Positions 38,450 to 46,504 of a stretch of DNA of 64,000 bases are shown here, piece by piece. Positions within the stretch are counted from its first letter, which is position 1. Each line of letters opens with the position of its first letter. Below the pieces are notes generated by a model. It did not search any database. It saw nothing but the letters and a program-made list of their open reading frames with translations, and was not told the origin of the DNA. The position numbers were made by a program, and so were the translations under genes. This DNA is from Pseudoxanthomonas sp. J31 (GTDB lineage Bacteria; Pseudomonadota; Gammaproteobacteria; Xanthomonadales; Xanthomonadaceae), in NCBI RefSeq assembly GCF_000510725.1, contig NZ_AZNZ01000003.1, positions 248,001 to 312,000 of the forward strand, written 5' to 3'.

Positions 38450-38482
38450 AACGGCGCGGGCAACCGCGCCGTTTTTCTTTTT
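38450..38482 (+). terminator. rho-independent terminator of the flgG-L operon
   Basis: A perfect 10-bp stem (AACGGCGCGG / CCGCGCCGTT) with a GCAA loop is followed by TTTCTTTTT. It lies 31 bp after the flgL stop. Confidence 0.92.
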
Positions 38483-38494
38483 CGCTCCTCCCCC

Positions 38495-38521
38495 TAAAGC
38501 CGGGGAAGCCGCTGCCGTTAA
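38495..38521 (+). promoter_or_regulatory. FliA promoter P1 of fliC
   Basis: TAAA (38495-38498), 15 bp, then GCCGTTAA (38514-38521). The T-rich tail of the upstream terminator lies 12 bp before the -35. The leader to the fliC ATG would be about 215 bases. Confidence 0.78.
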
Positions 38522-38609
38522 TCGATACCGTAGCCGGACGCGCCCGGAAAGAAGCCCTTTGGGGCCATGCAAGTTCCTGGCGCATAAGAAAAAAATCCCG
38601 GCGCGGCGC

Positions 38610-38636
38610 TAAAGCTTCGAACCCTGCCGCCGTTAA
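38610..38636 (+). promoter_or_regulatory. FliA promoter P2 of fliC
   Basis: TAAA (38610-38613), 15 bp, then GCCGTTAA (38629-38636). The elements and spacing are identical to P1, 115 bp upstream. A run of seven A (38589-38595) precedes the -35 by 14 bp and could act as an UP element. The leader would be about 100 bases. Confidence 0.85.
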
Positions 38637-38742
38637 TGAATACAGCAGCGGCACCGGTCAGATTGATGACCCCCCTGCGGAGGTCCGGCCAAGGCTTACG
38701 CAGTCCTATCCGCCGGGAAAAATCGCTTAGAGGAGAATCAAA

Positions 38743-39579
38743 ATGGCACAAGTCATCAACACCAACGTGATGTCGCTCAATGCCCAGCGCAACCTGAGCA
38801 CCACCAGCGCGAGCATGGCGACCACCGTCCAGCGCCTGTCCTCGGGCCTGCGCATCAACAGCGCCAAGGACGACGCGGCCGGCCTGGCCATCGCCCAGCG
38901 CATGACCACCCAGGTCCGCGGCATGGAGCAGGCGGCGCGCAACGCCAACGACGGCATCTCGCTGGCGCAGACCGCCGAAGGCGCCCTGCAGGAAATCTCC
39001 AACAACCTGCAGCGCATCCGCGAGCTGGCCGTGCAGGCCGCCAACGGCACCAACTCCACCGAGGACAAGGCGGCGCTGCAGAAGGAAGTCCAGGCGCTGA
39101 AGGACGAAATCACCCGCGTCACCGAGAACACCAAGTTCAACGGCATCCACCTGCTGAACACCAGCGGCACGGTGATCTCGATCCAGGTCGGCGCCAACGC
39201 CACCGACCACGACATGATCGACATCAAGCTGAACGACATCAAGACCGCTCTGAGCGGCATCACCGCCTCCAGCTTCAGCGTCTCGGGCATGACCGCCGGC
39301 TCCGGCGCCACCCAGCTGACCAACCTGGATGATGCCCTCAAGGCGGTAAACGAGGCCCGCGCCGACCTGGGTGCGATCCAGAACCGCTTCAGCTCGGCCA
39401 TTGCCAACCTGCAGGTCAGCACCGAAAACATGGCCGCTTCGCGCAGCCGCATCCAGGACGCCGACTACGCCAAGGAGACCGCCGAACTGACCCGCAACCA
39501 GATCCTGCAGCAGGCCGGTACGGCGATGCTGGCCCAGGCCAAGGCGATCCCGCAGAACGTCCTGAGCCTGCTGCAGTAA
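38743..39579 (+). CDS. fliC: flagellin FliC (short form)
   Basis: This is a 278-residue filament subunit. The N-terminal D0/D1 helices (AQVINTNVMSLNAQRNLSTT, SSGLRINSAKDDAAGLAIAQ) and the C-terminal ones (DADYAKETAELTRNQILQQA, ending PQNVLSLLQ) are complete. The middle is only about 60 residues and Ser/Thr/Gly-rich (ITASSFSVSGMTAGSGATQL), so the surface domains D2/D3 are missing. It is the only flagellin gene in the window. A strong GAGGAGA ribosome-binding site lies 7 bases upstream of the ATG. It has two tandem FliA promoters and a strong terminator, so it is a high-output single-gene unit. Confidence 0.97.
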   Translation: MAQVINTNVMSLNAQRNLSTTSASMATTVQRLSSGLRINSAKDDAAGLAIAQRMTTQVRGMEQAARNANDGISLAQTAEGALQEISNNLQRIRELAVQAANGTNSTEDKAALQKEVQALKDEITRVTENTKFNGIHLLNTSGTVISIQVGANATDHDMIDIKLNDIKTALSGITASSFSVSGMTAGSGATQLTNLDDALKAVNEARADLGAIQNRFSSAIANLQVSTENMAASRSRIQDADYAKETAELTRNQILQQAGTAMLAQAKAIPQNVLSLLQ

Positions 39580-39606
39580 GCCAGGCCAGCGCGGTAACCG
39601 CACCAG

Positions 39607-39644
39607 GCCCGCCCCGGTCCCACCGGGGCGGGCTTTCCTTTTTT
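39607..39644 (+). terminator. rho-independent terminator of fliC
   Basis: A perfect 12-bp stem (GCCCGCCCCGGT / ACCGGGGCGGGC) with a CCC loop is followed by TTTCC and six T. It lies 28 bp after the fliC stop. Confidence 0.93.
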
Positions 39645-39658
39645 CCGGCGCCCGGCGG

Positions 39659-39674
39659 CGGCACGCGGCTTGCA
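39659..39674 (+). promoter_or_regulatory. sigma-54 promoter of the large glycosyltransferase gene
   Basis: CGGCACGCGGCTTGCA: GG at 39660-39661, ten bases, GC at 39672-39673. It sits just downstream of the fliC terminator and 142 bp before the ATG. Confidence 0.85.
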
Positions 39675-39815
39675 TCAGCTTCCCGGTCGCCGGCGGCAGC
39701 CGCTGCGCGACGACGGCCCGGCGGCGGATGGCCCCGCTTCCGGGATCCGGTCCGGGTGCCGCCCCACGGCGCGCGCCGGTCCGGGCCGCGCGGCCATCCA
39801 CTCCCCGGGTGATCC

Positions 39816-42800
39816 ATGTACCAGAGCAGACTCCACCGCAGGTTGCGCTTCCCCTACTACCTGATGGCTCCCGACTACCAGGAAGCCTCGTCCGGGGTGC
39901 AGTGCGTCCACTACCTGTGCCATGCGCTCAACCTCGAGGGCGCGGACGCCTACCTGGTGGGGGCCAAGGTGCTCAACCCGGCGCTGAAAACGCCCGTGCT
40001 CACGGACGAGATGATCGTCCGGCACGTGGCGGAAGGCCGGCCGGGCATCGCCATCTATCCGGAAATCGTGCAGGGCTCGCCGATCCCGGCCGCGGTGGCG
40101 GTGCGCTACATGCTCAACCGCGAGGGCGTGATCGGCGGCAAGCCGATGGATCCCGGCCCGGACGACCTGTACATCTACCACCGCAGGGAGTTCATGGACC
40201 CCGAGCGCCCGGGCCAGCTGCTTACCGTGCCGATGGTGGATCCGGAGCGCTTCAGCCCGCAGCCGGAGGTCGAGCGCACGCTGGACCTGCTCTACCTCAA
40301 CCGCGTGCCCGCCTCGGAGGTGGACTTCTCGCGCCTGCCGCCCGGCATCGTGGTGCTCTCGCCGGAGAACCGGCTGGGGCTGGACGAGCTGGCGGACGTG
40401 CTGCGCCAGGCGCGCGTGCTCTACACCTACGAGTCCTCCACCACCTGCCGCCTGGCGATCATGTGCGGTTGCCCGGTGGTGCCGCTGGTCGCGCCCGGGT
40501 ACGAGAACCTGGCGGTCACGCCGCAGACCGTCGCCGACCTCGGCGGCGGCGGCTTCGCCTGGGATGACTCGCAGGAATCGCTCGAGCTGGCGCGTTCGCA
40601 GTGCGGACGCATCCGCGAACTGGTCGTGAAGATCGAGGACCGGTTCTGGAAGCAGCTGCACAAGTTCATCGAGACCACCCAGGAGGCCGTGCGTGCCAGG
40701 CAGCCGGTGGCAGCGGCCCCGGGCGGCCTGCGTGGCTGGCTGGAGGCGCGCACGCCGTTGCCGGCGCAGGCGCAGATCATTGCCGGCGCCCTGGCCCAGG
40801 AAGCCAACCCGGTCATCGGCGTGCTGGTCAACGGCAGCGATCCCTTGCGCCTGGGCCGCACGCTGCGCAGCCTGGCCCAGGCCCGGGAGCTGTATCCGCA
40901 CCTGAAGACCTGGTGCGTCGCCGCGGACGGCACCGCACTGCCGGCCGACGCAGCGCAGGGCATCGAGGCCCTGCCAGCCGGCGCTTCCGCCGGCGCGGCC
41001 GGCGCGGCCAACGCGATCGCCGCGGCCGGCGCATGCGACTGGCTGATGGTGGTCGATGCCGGCTGCGAGTTCGTGGCCCCGGCCATGCAGTTGATGGCGG
41101 TGAACCTGGTCGCCAATCCGGAGCTGCGCGCGGTGTACGCCGACGCGGTGCAGCGCGATCCCGGCGGCGGCCTCTCCGCCCTGTTCCGCCCGGACTTCAA
41201 CCTCGACCTGCTGCTGTCCGCCCCGGGCAGCCACGCCCGCCACTGGCTGTACAACTGCAAGGTGCTGCTGGAGGCCGGCGGCCTGGCGCCGGAGCACGGC
41301 CAGGCCGCGGAACTGGACCTGCTGCTGCGCCTGGTCGAATCGGGCGGCTTCGCCGGCCTGGGCCACGTGCACGAGCCGCTGCTGGTCACTCCGCTCCAGG
41401 TGCTGCGCAGCCTGCCGGAGGAGGAGCGCGCGATCCTGCGCCATCTGCGCGACCGCGGCTATGAGGGGGCGAGCGTGGCCAGCCACCTGCCCGGCCTGTA
41501 CCGCGTCGGCTATGGCCACCCCGACCAGCCGCTGGTGTCGGTACTGGTCCCGACCCGCGACCAGTTCGCCCTGGTGCAGCGCTGCCTCGACACCCTGCTG
41601 GAGAAGACCCGCTACCCGAACTACGAGGTGCTGGTCGTCGACAACGGCAGCACCGAGGAGGCGGCGTGCCGCTGGCTGGACGGCATCGAGGCCATGGGTA
41701 GCGAACGCCTGCGCGTGCTGCGCCATCCCGGTCCGTTCGACTATCCGGCGCTGGTCAACGCCGCCGCCGCGCAAGCGCGCGGCGAGTACCTGCTGCTGCT
41801 GGACAACGACACCGCCATCGTCGACGGCGACTGGCTGGACACCATGCTCAACCACGCCCAGCGGCCGGAGGTCGGCGTGGTCGGGCCGAAGCTCATCAAG
41901 CCCGACGGCAGCGTGGAGGCGGCCGGCCTGGTGCTGGGCGCCGGGATCGGTGCGGCGCCTGCGTTCGAGGGGCACAAGCCGCAGGACGCCGGCTACATGT
42001 ACCGCCTGCAGGTGGACCAGGACTACTCCGCGGTCCCCGGCTCCTGCCTGATGGTGCGGACTGCCGTGTTCCACGAGGTGGGTGGCCTGCGTGGCGGCGA
42101 CCTGCGCCACGCCCACAGCGACGTGGACTTCTGCCTGCGGGTGGGCCAGGCCGGCTACCTGGTGGTCTGGACCCCGCATGCCCTGGTCCTGCACGAGGGT
42201 GGCGCCAGCCGCGCCCGGGTGGACACCGCGCCGCTGGAGGACAAGGCGCAGCGGGCCAAGGCCTCGCTGGAGGAGCTGTACCGGCAATGGCTGCCGCGGT
42301 TGGCGCGCGACCCGGCGCACAACCTCAACCTTTCGCTGGGCGAGCGGCCGTTCCAGGTCGAGACCGCGTCGTGGCTGAACCACGATCCCCTGCCCTGGCG
42401 GCCCCTGCCCGTGGTCCTGGCCCTGCCCGCCGACCGCCACGGCTGCGGCTACTACCGCGTGATCCACCCGGCCCGGGCCATGTCGGCCCACGGGGTGGCC
42501 GATGCCAGGGTCGGCGACCGCTACCTGAGCCCGGTGGAGCTGGAGCGGATGGCGCCGCAGGCGGTGGTGTTCCAGCGCCAGATGCTGCCCGAACAGGCCG
42601 AGTCGCAGCGGCGCATGACCGGCTTCAGCGACGTGTTCAAGGTGGCCGAGCTGGACGACTACCTGCCCAACGTGCCGCTCAAGAGCGCGCATCGCAACCA
42701 GCTGCCGCAGGACGTGCTCAAGAGCATGCGTGCGGCGCTCAAGCAGGTGGACCGGCTGGTGGTCTCCACCGAGCCGCTGGCCGAGGCGCTGCGCGACCTG

Positions 42801-43388
42801 CACCCGGACATCCGGGTGTCGCGCAACCGCTTGCCGGCCGAGTGGTGGGGCGGACTGCGCGGCGGCCGGCGCCAGGGCAAGCGCCCGCGCGTGGGCTGGG
42901 CCGGCGGCATCGGCCATCGCGGCGACCTGGAAATGGTGGCCGACGTGGTCGAAGCGCTTGCCGGCGAGGTCGAGTGGGTGTTCATGGGCATGTGCCCGGA
43001 GCGGCTGCGCCCGTACGTGCACGAGTACCACCCGGGCGTGGCGATCGAGCAGTACCCGGCGCGCCTGGCCGCCCTGGACCTGGACCTGGCGATCGCGCCG
43101 CTGGAGGACAACCAGTTCAACCGCTGCAAGAGCAACCTGCGCCTGCTGGAGTTCGGCGCCTGCGGGTTCCCGGTGGTGTGCAGCGACGTGGAGCCGTTCC
43201 GCGACGGCCTGCCGGTCACCCGGGTCAAGCGGCGCTTCCGCGACTGGATGGAGGCCATCCGCATGCACCTCAGCGACCTGGACGCGGCCGCTCGGGCCGG
43301 CGAGGCCCTGCGCGAGGCGGTCCACCGCGACTGGATGCTGGACGAGGCCAGTGCCGGCGCCTGGCTGGCCACCTGGCTGCCCGACTGA
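39816..43388 (+). CDS. large multidomain glycosyltransferase, probable flagellin glycosylation
   Basis: This encodes 1190 residues with no membrane span. Four parts can be seen: an N-terminal GT-B-like region (about 1-290; YYLMAPDYQEASSGVQCVHY at the start, then YTYESSTTCRLAIMCGCPVV); a degenerate GT-A-like segment (about 320-560) lacking a DXD; a GT2 domain (about 568-810) with VSVLVPTRDQFALVQRCLDT and a DND metal site in LLLLDNDTAIVDG; and a C-terminal GT-B domain (about 865-1185; KRPRVGWAGGIGHRGDLEMV, LLEFGACGFPVVCSDVEPF). Large transferases of this type lie between fliC and fliD in several bacteria that glycosylate flagellin. The sigma-54 promoter fits that role. The sugars and acceptor are inferred, not shown. 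Confidence 0.88.
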   Translation: MYQSRLHRRLRFPYYLMAPDYQEASSGVQCVHYLCHALNLEGADAYLVGAKVLNPALKTPVLTDEMIVRHVAEGRPGIAIYPEIVQGSPIPAAVAVRYMLNREGVIGGKPMDPGPDDLYIYHRREFMDPERPGQLLTVPMVDPERFSPQPEVERTLDLLYLNRVPASEVDFSRLPPGIVVLSPENRLGLDELADVLRQARVLYTYESSTTCRLAIMCGCPVVPLVAPGYENLAVTPQTVADLGGGGFAWDDSQESLELARSQCGRIRELVVKIEDRFWKQLHKFIETTQEAVRARQPVAAAPGGLRGWLEARTPLPAQAQIIAGALAQEANPVIGVLVNGSDPLRLGRTLRSLAQARELYPHLKTWCVAADGTALPADAAQGIEALPAGASAGAAGAANAIAAAGACDWLMVVDAGCEFVAPAMQLMAVNLVANPELRAVYADAVQRDPGGGLSALFRPDFNLDLLLSAPGSHARHWLYNCKVLLEAGGLAPEHGQAAELDLLLRLVESGGFAGLGHVHEPLLVTPLQVLRSLPEEERAILRHLRDRGYEGASVASHLPGLYRVGYGHPDQPLVSVLVPTRDQFALVQRCLDTLLEKTRYPNYEVLVVDNGSTEEAACRWLDGIEAMGSERLRVLRHPGPFDYPALVNAAAAQARGEYLLLLDNDTAIVDGDWLDTMLNHAQRPEVGVVGPKLIKPDGSVEAAGLVLGAGIGAAPAFEGHKPQDAGYMYRLQVDQDYSAVPGSCLMVRTAVFHEVGGLRGGDLRHAHSDVDFCLRVGQAGYLVVWTPHALVLHEGGASRARVDTAPLEDKAQRAKASLEELYRQWLPRLARDPAHNLNLSLGERPFQVETASWLNHDPLPWRPLPVVLALPADRHGCGYYRVIHPARAMSAHGVADARVGDRYLSPVELERMAPQAVVFQRQMLPEQAESQRRMTGFSDVFKVAELDDYLPNVPLKSAHRNQLPQDVLKSMRAALKQVDRLVVSTEPLAEALRDLHPDIRVSRNRLPAEWWGGLRGGRRQGKRPRVGWAGGIGHRGDLEMVADVVEALAGEVEWVFMGMCPERLRPYVHEYHPGVAIEQYPARLAALDLDLAIAPLEDNQFNRCKSNLRLLEFGACGFPVVCSDVEPFRDGLPVTRVKRRFRDWMEAIRMHLSDLDAAARAGEALREAVHRDWMLDEASAGAWLATWLPD

Positions 43389-43406
43389 GGTCCGGCCGGC
43401 GGCGCC

Positions 43407-43433
43407 TCAAGATGCGCCGCCGGCGGCCGCTAT
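43407..43433 (+). promoter_or_regulatory. FliA-like promoter of fliD
   Basis: TCAA (43407-43410), 15 bp, then GCCGCTAT (43426-43433). The -10 differs from GCCGATAA at two positions, so it is weaker than the other FliA sites. It ends 51 bp before the fliD ATG. Confidence 0.55.
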
Positions 43434-43484
43434 CGACACCGGAGCACTGCGCGGCAGCGCAACCTGGACAAGCGAGGAAACACC

Positions 43485-44828
43485 ATGGCATCGATCTCGA
43501 CGGGCGGTTCCGGGCTGGACATCGCAAGCCTGGCGGCCCAGCTCGTGCAGGCCGCGCGCCTGCCCACCGAGGCCCGGATCAAGAGCCAGGCCAGCACGGT
43601 CGAGGCCAAGCTGTCGGCGGTGGGCCAGGTGAAGAACGCCCTCAGTTCGCTGCAGACCGCGCTGGACAAGCTCGCGTCCGCCGCGGACAAGCCCGCCTTC
43701 CAGGCCACCGTGCAGGAAGGCGCCGGCTTCACCGCCACCGGCTCGTCCGAAGGCATGGCCGGCAGCTATGCGGTCGAGGTGCTGTCGGTGGCCACGGCGC
43801 AGAAGCTGTCCTCGGCCGGGCACGCGCCCGGCGCGGTGATCGGCAGCGGAACCCTGACCATCGCCTGGGGCAGCGAGGACGACCAGAGCCTGAGCGTGGA
43901 GTTCGCGGAGGGCGCCACCCTGGCCGACATTGCCCGCGCCGTGAATCGTGCGGCCGGCGGCAAGGGGGTCAGCGCCACCGTCATCACCGCCGACGACGGC
44001 GAACACCTGGTGTTCACCGCCCGCGAAACCGGCGTCGCAAATGCCCTGTCGATCACCGCCAGCGGTGGCGACGGCGGGCTGCTGGCGGTCAGCAACGGGG
44101 CCGGCGGCGGCCTGGCCGAACAGGTGGCCGCCGCCGACGCCCGGGTGCGGGTGGACGGCTTCGAGCGCACCTCCGCCAGCAACAGCATCAGCGGCCTGGT
44201 GCCCGGGGTGACCCTGGCCCTCGCCGCGGCGAAGCCGGGCGAGACGTTCCGCCTGGACGTGAAGCAGGACAATTCGGCGCTGGAGAAGGCCATCGAGTCG
44301 TTCGTCTCGGCCTACAACAGCCTCGGCTCGGTCCTGAAGTCGACCAGCAGCTACGACGCCAACACCAGGACGGCCTCCGCCCTGACCGGCGACATCCTGG
44401 TCCGCGGGCTGCAGCAGCAGCTGCGTACCCTGACCAGCGGCAACTCGCAGGCGCTCAAGGCCCTGGGCATCAGCGTCGACAAGAACGGCACGATGAGCTT
44501 CGACAAGGCGAAGCTGGGCGACACCCTGGCGTCGGAGCCGCAGGCCATGTCGCGGCTGTTCGGCGCCGAAGGCGCGCTCACCACTCCGCTGAAGACGCTG
44601 CTCAAGGCCCAGCTCGACAGCGACGAGGGCACCATCGCCCAGCGCACCGACAGCCTGAAGAAGCAGCGCGAGCGCCTGGACGACCAGCTGGACCAGCTGG
44701 ACCTGCGGATGGAGAAGCTGCATTCGATCTACCTGGCGCAGTTCACCGCCATGGAAAGCATGATCGTGCAGCTGCAGGGCAGCGCCAGCTCGCTCAACGG
44801 ACTGCTGGCCCAGGCCAGCAAGGACTGA
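43485..44828 (+). CDS. fliD: filament cap FliD (HAP2)
   Basis: This 447-residue cap protein begins ISTGGSGLDIASLAAQLVQA with VEAKLSAVGQVKNALSSLQT, the FliD N-domain. The middle shows VEVLSVATAQKLSSAGHAPG, and the C-terminal coiled coil has IAQRTDSLKKQRERLDDQLD followed by QFTAMESMIVQLQGSASSLN. Length is typical. The large glycosyltransferase ends 97 bp upstream, and fliS follows after a separate FliA promoter. Confidence 0.95.
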   Translation: MASISTGGSGLDIASLAAQLVQAARLPTEARIKSQASTVEAKLSAVGQVKNALSSLQTALDKLASAADKPAFQATVQEGAGFTATGSSEGMAGSYAVEVLSVATAQKLSSAGHAPGAVIGSGTLTIAWGSEDDQSLSVEFAEGATLADIARAVNRAAGGKGVSATVITADDGEHLVFTARETGVANALSITASGGDGGLLAVSNGAGGGLAEQVAAADARVRVDGFERTSASNSISGLVPGVTLALAAAKPGETFRLDVKQDNSALEKAIESFVSAYNSLGSVLKSTSSYDANTRTASALTGDILVRGLQQQLRTLTSGNSQALKALGISVDKNGTMSFDKAKLGDTLASEPQAMSRLFGAEGALTTPLKTLLKAQLDSDEGTIAQRTDSLKKQRERLDDQLDQLDLRMEKLHSIYLAQFTAMESMIVQLQGSASSLNGLLAQASKD

Positions 44829-44841
44829 TCCGGGAGCCAGC

Positions 44842-44868
44842 TCAAGCCATGGCCCGGGCCGCCGATAA
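44842..44868 (+). promoter_or_regulatory. FliA (sigma-28) promoter of fliS
   Basis: TCAA (44842-44845), 15 bp, then GCCGATAA (44861-44868), a perfect -10. It ends 61 bp before the fliS ATG. Confidence 0.85.
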
Positions 44869-44929
44869 CAGGGGTGTGACCGGTTGCTCCGTCCGCCACC
44901 GGTCGTAGAACGCCCGAGGAATCCCCACC

Positions 44930-45340
44930 ATGTACGCCGCCAAGCGCAACCTCGCCGACCAGTACCGCCGCACCGGGATCTCCTCCCGCGTCGCGGAAGC
45001 CGATCCGCACCAGCTGATCGCGCTGCTGTTCGAGAGCGCCGGCCAGCGCATCCGCCGCGCCCAGGCGTGCCTTGACCAGGGCGACGTCGCCCAGAAGGGC
45101 AAGGCCATCGGCGAGGCCTGCGCGATCCTCGGCCACCTCAGCGGCTCGCTGGACCACGAGGCCGGCGGCCAGGTCGCCTCGAACCTGGCGTCGCTGTACG
45201 ACTACATCATCCGCCGCCTGACCGAGGCCAACCTGCACAACGACCCGGCGCCGCTGCGCGAGTCGCTGGACCTGCTGGTGGAGATCGAATCGGCCTGGAA
45301 TTCCATTCCCCAGGCCCAGCGCGTGGCGATGCCGTCATGA
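44930..45340 (+). CDS. fliS: flagellin export chaperone FliS
   Basis: This 136-residue helical chaperone binds the flagellin C-terminus in the cytoplasm. The family pattern is clear: ISSRVAEADPHQLIALLFES near the N-terminus, then RAQACLDQGDVAQKGKAIGE, and LASLYDYIIRRLTEANLHND. It has its own strong FliA promoter and overlaps the next gene by four bases (ATGA), opening a short coupled run of chaperone-like genes. Confidence 0.95.
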   Translation: MYAAKRNLADQYRRTGISSRVAEADPHQLIALLFESAGQRIRRAQACLDQGDVAQKGKAIGEACAILGHLSGSLDHEAGGQVASNLASLYDYIIRRLTEANLHNDPAPLRESLDLLVEIESAWNSIPQAQRVAMPS

Positions 45341-45633
45341 GCGCCGCGGCCCGCCTGGCGGAACTGCATGCGGCCATGGACCGGATCCGGGAGGCGCTGG
45401 AGCGCGACCAGATCGAGGCCATGCCGCCCATGCTGGACGCCTACGACCGGGCCGTGGACGAGTTCTGCCGGATGGAAGGCGCCGCCGCGCTGCGGGAGGG
45501 CGTGCAGGCGCTGCACGAGCGCCAGCAGCAGGTCATCGCCGCCATGCGCGTCCGCCAGGACCGGCTGCAGGCGCTGATGCGCCAGCAGCGCCAGGCCAAC
45601 CGCGCGGTACACGCCTACGCCGGGGCGCGCTGA
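45337..45633 (+). CDS. small FliT-like helical protein
   Basis: This encodes 98 residues, almost wholly alpha-helical (AARLAELHAAMDRIREALER, then EGVQALHERQQQVIAAMRVR and RQQRQANRAVHAYAGAR). Its size, helical makeup and position directly after fliS fit FliT-type chaperones, which bind FliD and can modulate flagellar regulators. Sequence similarity in this family is too low for certainty. It is translationally coupled at both ends (ATGA with fliS, TGATG with the next gene). Confidence 0.6.
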   Translation: MSAAARLAELHAAMDRIREALERDQIEAMPPMLDAYDRAVDEFCRMEGAAALREGVQALHERQQQVIAAMRVRQDRLQALMRQQRQANRAVHAYAGAR

Positions 45634-45834
45634 TGGCGGCCGCCACGCGCCAGGCGCTGGAACGCGAGGACTTCGGGGCCGCCGGCGAGATGCTGGCCGG
45701 ATACGAGCTGCACCTGCGCCAGTTCATCGAGACCTTCAGCCCCACCGCCCCCCCAGCTGGTGCTGCGGGGCCTGCTCCAGCTGCAGAACATCCTGCAGCT
45801 CGACCACGGCCAAGCCCCCGGAGGTAGTGCATGA
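45633..45834 (+). pseudogene. small fliS/fliT-cluster gene with an apparent frameshift at a C7 tract
   Basis: Read as it stands, this frame gives 64 residues with an odd Pro/Ala/Arg-rich end (stop at 45825-45827). Up to about residue 38 it looks like a normal helical flagellar accessory protein (REDFGAAGEMLAGYELHLRQ, FIETFSP). After the seven-C run at 45748-45754 the normal pattern continues in the +1 frame: PQLVLRGLLQLQNILQLDHG then QAPGGSA, with a TGA at 45832-45834 that overlaps the next ATG in the usual ATGA manner. One C too many in the tract explains everything, giving a 66-residue protein if restored. It could be a sequencing error, a real mutation or slippage control. Function unknown. 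Confidence 0.65.
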
Positions 45835-46412
45835 ACAATCCCGCCTGGCCCGCCACCGCGCAGGCCGCCGAGCACGGGCTGTTCGGCGACGTGCTCACCT
45901 GCGACGCCGTCCTGCCGGCCAGCTACCTGGCCGACGCCACCGCGCGCACCGCCCAGGCCGAGGCCCTGCTGCAGGGCCTGGCCCAGGTCGAGGACCTGCG
46001 CGGCAGCGAGGACTCCGGCGAGGAAAAGCGCGGCGAACTGCCACTGCTGGCGCAGCGCCTTGACGCCAAGCTGGACCTGGTACTGGTGCTGCTGGGGCGG
46101 CTGGTGCGCCAGGCCAATCCGCCGTTGCCGCCCACGCCGCTGCGCTGGTCGGTGCGCGGGCTGCGCCTGCAGCTGGCGGCCGACGCCGCCCTGCCGGAGC
46201 CGGACTCGGCCGGCAGCGTGCGCCTGCAGCCGGCCGACTGGCTGCCCGACGACGTCGAGCTGCCGGTGATCGTCAGCGCCGCCGCACGCGGGCCGCAGGC
46301 CAGCTGGGTCTGGCTGCGCTTCCCCGCCCTGCCCCCGGGACTGGAGGAGGCCATGGGCCGCCACCTGTTCCGCATGCACCGCCGCCAGGTCGCCGACGCC
46401 CGCCGCCGCTAG
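45831..46412 (+). CDS. atypical (tetrameric type) PilZ domain protein
   Basis: This encodes 193 residues. The N-terminal strand region (GLFGDVLTCDAVLPASYLAD), a long central helix (about 70-92; LPLLAQRLDAKLDLVLVLLG) and a C-terminal beta part (LRWSVRGLRLQLAADAALPE, then VSAAARGPQASWVWLRFPAL) match the atypical PilZ family typified by XCC6012 of Xanthomonas campestris. The canonical c-di-GMP motifs RxxxR and (D/N)xSxxG are absent, as in that protein, so it probably does not bind the nucleotide in the classic way. The Xanthomonas homologue also lies beside the rpoN2-vemR-fleQ genes. Confidence 0.78.
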   Translation: MNNPAWPATAQAAEHGLFGDVLTCDAVLPASYLADATARTAQAEALLQGLAQVEDLRGSEDSGEEKRGELPLLAQRLDAKLDLVLVLLGRLVRQANPPLPPTPLRWSVRGLRLQLAADAALPEPDSAGSVRLQPADWLPDDVELPVIVSAAARGPQASWVWLRFPALPPGLEEAMGRHLFRMHRRQVADARRR

Positions 46413-46504
46413 GCTTGAACCGCGAACGCGGTCGCGGATGGCTACAAAAGCCCACGCCCATGGGCTAAGGTGGCAGGAATTTTCCCGGGGATCGGCAGCA
46501 GGCC

